DNA from: Cellulophaga tyrosinoxydans
GTDB lineage: Bacteria; Bacteroidota; Bacteroidia; Flavobacteriales; Flavobacteriaceae
NCBI RefSeq assembly: GCF_900176415.1
Contig: NZ_FWXO01000001.1
Span: forward strand, 11,162 to 75,161
DNA length: 64,000 nucleotides
Direction: 5' to 3'
A program made the position numbers and the translations under genes. Below the pieces are notes generated by a model. That model was given only the letters and a program-made list of their open reading frames with translations, was not told the origin of the DNA and made no database searches. This document shows, one piece after another, positions 62,432 to 64,000 of the stretch (position 1 is its first letter; the number at the start of each line of letters is the position of its first letter).

Positions 62432-63989
62432 GTTTATAATCTTTCAAGAATTTTCCACACCAGTGCTTACCTGTATTTATACCATCAATAAGCGGATCGA
62501 GGACTCTAGCTGCTCCATCAACAATATCTAAGGGTGGTTGAAAATCGTGTATTTCTTGTTTCTTTTTTGATAATTCTGCTGGATCTTCATCTGTAACCCA
62601 ACCTGTATCTACTGCATTCATAAAAACACCATCTTGAGCAAAATCTAGTGCAGAAGTATGTGTCATCATATTAAGGGCAGCTTTCGCCATATTGGTGTGT
62701 GGATGCCTATCTTCTTTATAAAAACGATGGAATTTACCTTCCATAGCCGAAACATTTATAATGTGTTTTTTACCCGTATTTTCTTTTCTCATAAGTCTTG
62801 AAAGGCGATTACAAAGTACAAATGGCGCAACAGCATTTACGAGCTGAACCTCAATCATTTCAGGAGTTTCTATCTCCCCTAATTTTAAGCGCCAGCTATT
62901 GGTTTTACGCAAATCTACTTGTTGTAAATCTGCATCTAGTTCTCCTTCTGGAAAAACTTCTTTAGTAGAAAGCGAATTATCAAAACTATAAGGAATCTGA
63001 GATAATTTTGCTGAAGCCCTTATACCTATTCCAGGCTCTGGCGCATGCCAAGTAACTGGTAAAGTATTATTCTGTTGACTAGAGGTATTTTTACCTAATA
63101 CATTTAATTCATTTAAACAATACAAATGATCGGCTAACACTTCTTTAGCAGATTTAGGCAATGCCTCTACAGGCATTTCTTCATTTTTCATTAAGTGCTG
63201 ATAAAATCCTGCAGGTCTACGCACCGTTTGGGCTGCATTATTTATAAGAATATCTAAACGATCGTATTGTTGTTCAATAAAATTGCAGAAAATTTCTACG
63301 CTTGGAATATGACGAAGATCTAAACCGTGTATTTTAAGCCTGTGTCCCCACTTAGAAAAATCATCTTCTCGCGAAAAACGAAGTGCAGAATCAACCGGAA
63401 AACGAGTTGTTGCTACAACAGTTGCTCCTGCTCGCAATAATATTAATGTAATATGATATCCAATTTTTAATCTTGATCCTGTTACTATAGCAACTTGCCC
63501 GGTCAAATCAGCGGTTTGAAAACGTTTTGCATAATTAAAATCACCACAATCTTGGCACATGGTATCATAAAAATGATGCAGCTTGGTATATATGGCTTTG
63601 CACACATAACAGTTTCTTGGAGATTCCAATTCTTTTTCTTCCAGACTTTCCAATTTTGGCGCTTCTAATAGTATTGGTGCTTTAAAAACAACAGCTTCTC
63701 TTGCACTACGTATACCTGTTTCTTTACGAGCATGCTTATCACGCTCTATCATTTTACGTTTAGCAGCTTTGGCAGCGTCCTTTTTTTGCTGTCTAAATTC
63801 GTGTCTACTAGGTCTAGAAATCATGCCTGCCGCCTTTAGTAGGGCAATACGCTTTTCTTCAGGTAGCTCTAATATTTGATGCGCATTCTCTCCTAATTTA
63901 TCTAATATGGCAATACAAATTTCAATCTCTTCAGGACTAACCAATTCTGTGTTAGTATTTGTTACTTCCTTTTCCTTATCAGCATCCAT
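62418..63989 (-). CDS. Long SDR family oxidoreductase with an N-terminal zinc-ribbon-like region
   Basis: The 523-residue protein carries an SDR domain from about residue 160: the Rossmann motif [31 protein letters not shown] and the active-site region INVSAMEG. The usual YxxxK motif reads TNMAK here, so the catalytic Tyr is replaced while Lys is kept. About 160 N-terminal residues precede it, including a basic helix and a CYVC...CQDC four-cysteine cluster typical of a zinc ribbon. The protein is about twice a normal SDR. It may bind a cofactor without classical dehydrogenase activity. It converges with DoxX with a 14-base overlap. Confidence 0.85.
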   Translation of the reverse strand: MDADKEKEVTNTNTELVSPEEIEICIAILDKLGENAHQILELPEEKRIALLKAAGMISRPSRHEFRQQKKDAAKAAKRKMIERDKHARKETGIRSAREAVVFKAPILLEAPKLESLEEKELESPRNCYVCKAIYTKLHHFYDTMCQDCGDFNYAKRFQTADLTGQVAIVTGSRLKIGYHITLILLRAGATVVATTRFPVDSALRFSREDDFSKWGHRLKIHGLDLRHIPSVEIFCNFIEQQYDRLDILINNAAQTVRRPAGFYQHLMKNEEMPVEALPKSAKEVLADHLYCLNELNVLGKNTSSQQNNTLPVTWHAPEPGIGIRASAKLSQIPYSFDNSLSTKEVFPEGELDADLQQVDLRKTNSWRLKLGEIETPEMIEVQLVNAVAPFVLCNRLSRLMRKENTGKKHIINVSAMEGKFHRFYKEDRHPHTNMAKAALNMMTHTSALDFAQDGVFMNAVDTGWVTDEDPAELSKKKQEIHDFQPPLDIVDGAARVLDPLIDGINTGKHWCGKFLKDYKPIDW

Positions 63990-64000
63990 GAAATGAACTA

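Overview
The window is a stretch of core chromosome from a low-GC member of the Bacteroidota, most likely a marine Flavobacteriaceae. The evidence is the gene order tRNA-tuf-tRNA-Trp-secE-nusG-rplKAJL-rpoBC followed by a DUF3467 gene, the complete trpEGDCFBA operon, Bacteroidota-type promoters (TTG, about 19 bases, then TAnnTTTG), almost no Shine-Dalgarno sequences, lipoproteins and a secreted calcium-binding-repeat protein. The genus cannot be fixed from sequence alone. I see no prophage, insertion sequence, CRISPR array, restriction system or rRNA operon.

Layout. Positions 1-1114 hold the start of a secreted Asp-rich repeat protein that runs off the left edge. prfC follows on the plus strand. 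From 3165 to 18342 lies a long minus-strand translation and transcription block: rpsU, xerC, hpf, four tRNAs (Thr, Tyr, Gly, Thr), tuf, tRNA-Trp, secE, nusG, rplK, rplA, rplJ, rplL, rpoB, rpoC and a DUF3467 gene. From 18469 to 25295 are minus-strand metabolic and membrane genes: acyl-CoA dehydrogenase, a helix-hairpin-helix protein, a sodium/alanine symporter, a potassium channel, a PspC protein, DUF2851 and a rhodanese. From 25516 to 27213 is a plus-strand MarR, nitroreductase and YceI cluster. From 27294 to 34117 is the trp operon with its own leader peptide, attenuator and terminator.

From 34122 to 51765 are single genes and small groups: a lipoprotein alpha-amylase, an M20 peptidase, a four-repeat lipoprotein, a uracil-DNA-glycosylase-like protein, ppc, a 42-residue ribosomal protein Thx gene, yaaA, an RluD-type pseudouridine synthase with a PASTA protein, ddl-coaD, a PAS kinase with a receiver protein, an M14 peptidase and a NUDIX hydrolase. 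From 51773 to 58421 are pyrE, an SRPBCC protein, birA, rsfS-ftsH and a membrane-lipid operon (LUD protein, cdsA, psd, acyl-CoA-binding protein). The right end has a sterol-desaturase-family protein, an OmpR-type two-component pair, a DoxX-like protein and a long SDR protein.

The strongest finds are regulatory. A 19-codon-span trp leader ORF (18 residues and a stop) with three consecutive Trp codons is followed by a terminator hairpin and a hand-derivable antiterminator. The rpsU gene has a strong Shine-Dalgarno sequence in a genome where such sequences are otherwise rare. A consensus promoter for the tRNA-tuf operon overlaps the hpf terminator. Two hairpins sit between rplL and rpoB. A small ORF-plus-terminator unit precedes the DoxX gene, and there are clean inverted repeats in front of ppc, marR and the repeat lipoprotein. 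No dedicated novel system such as a defence island was found.
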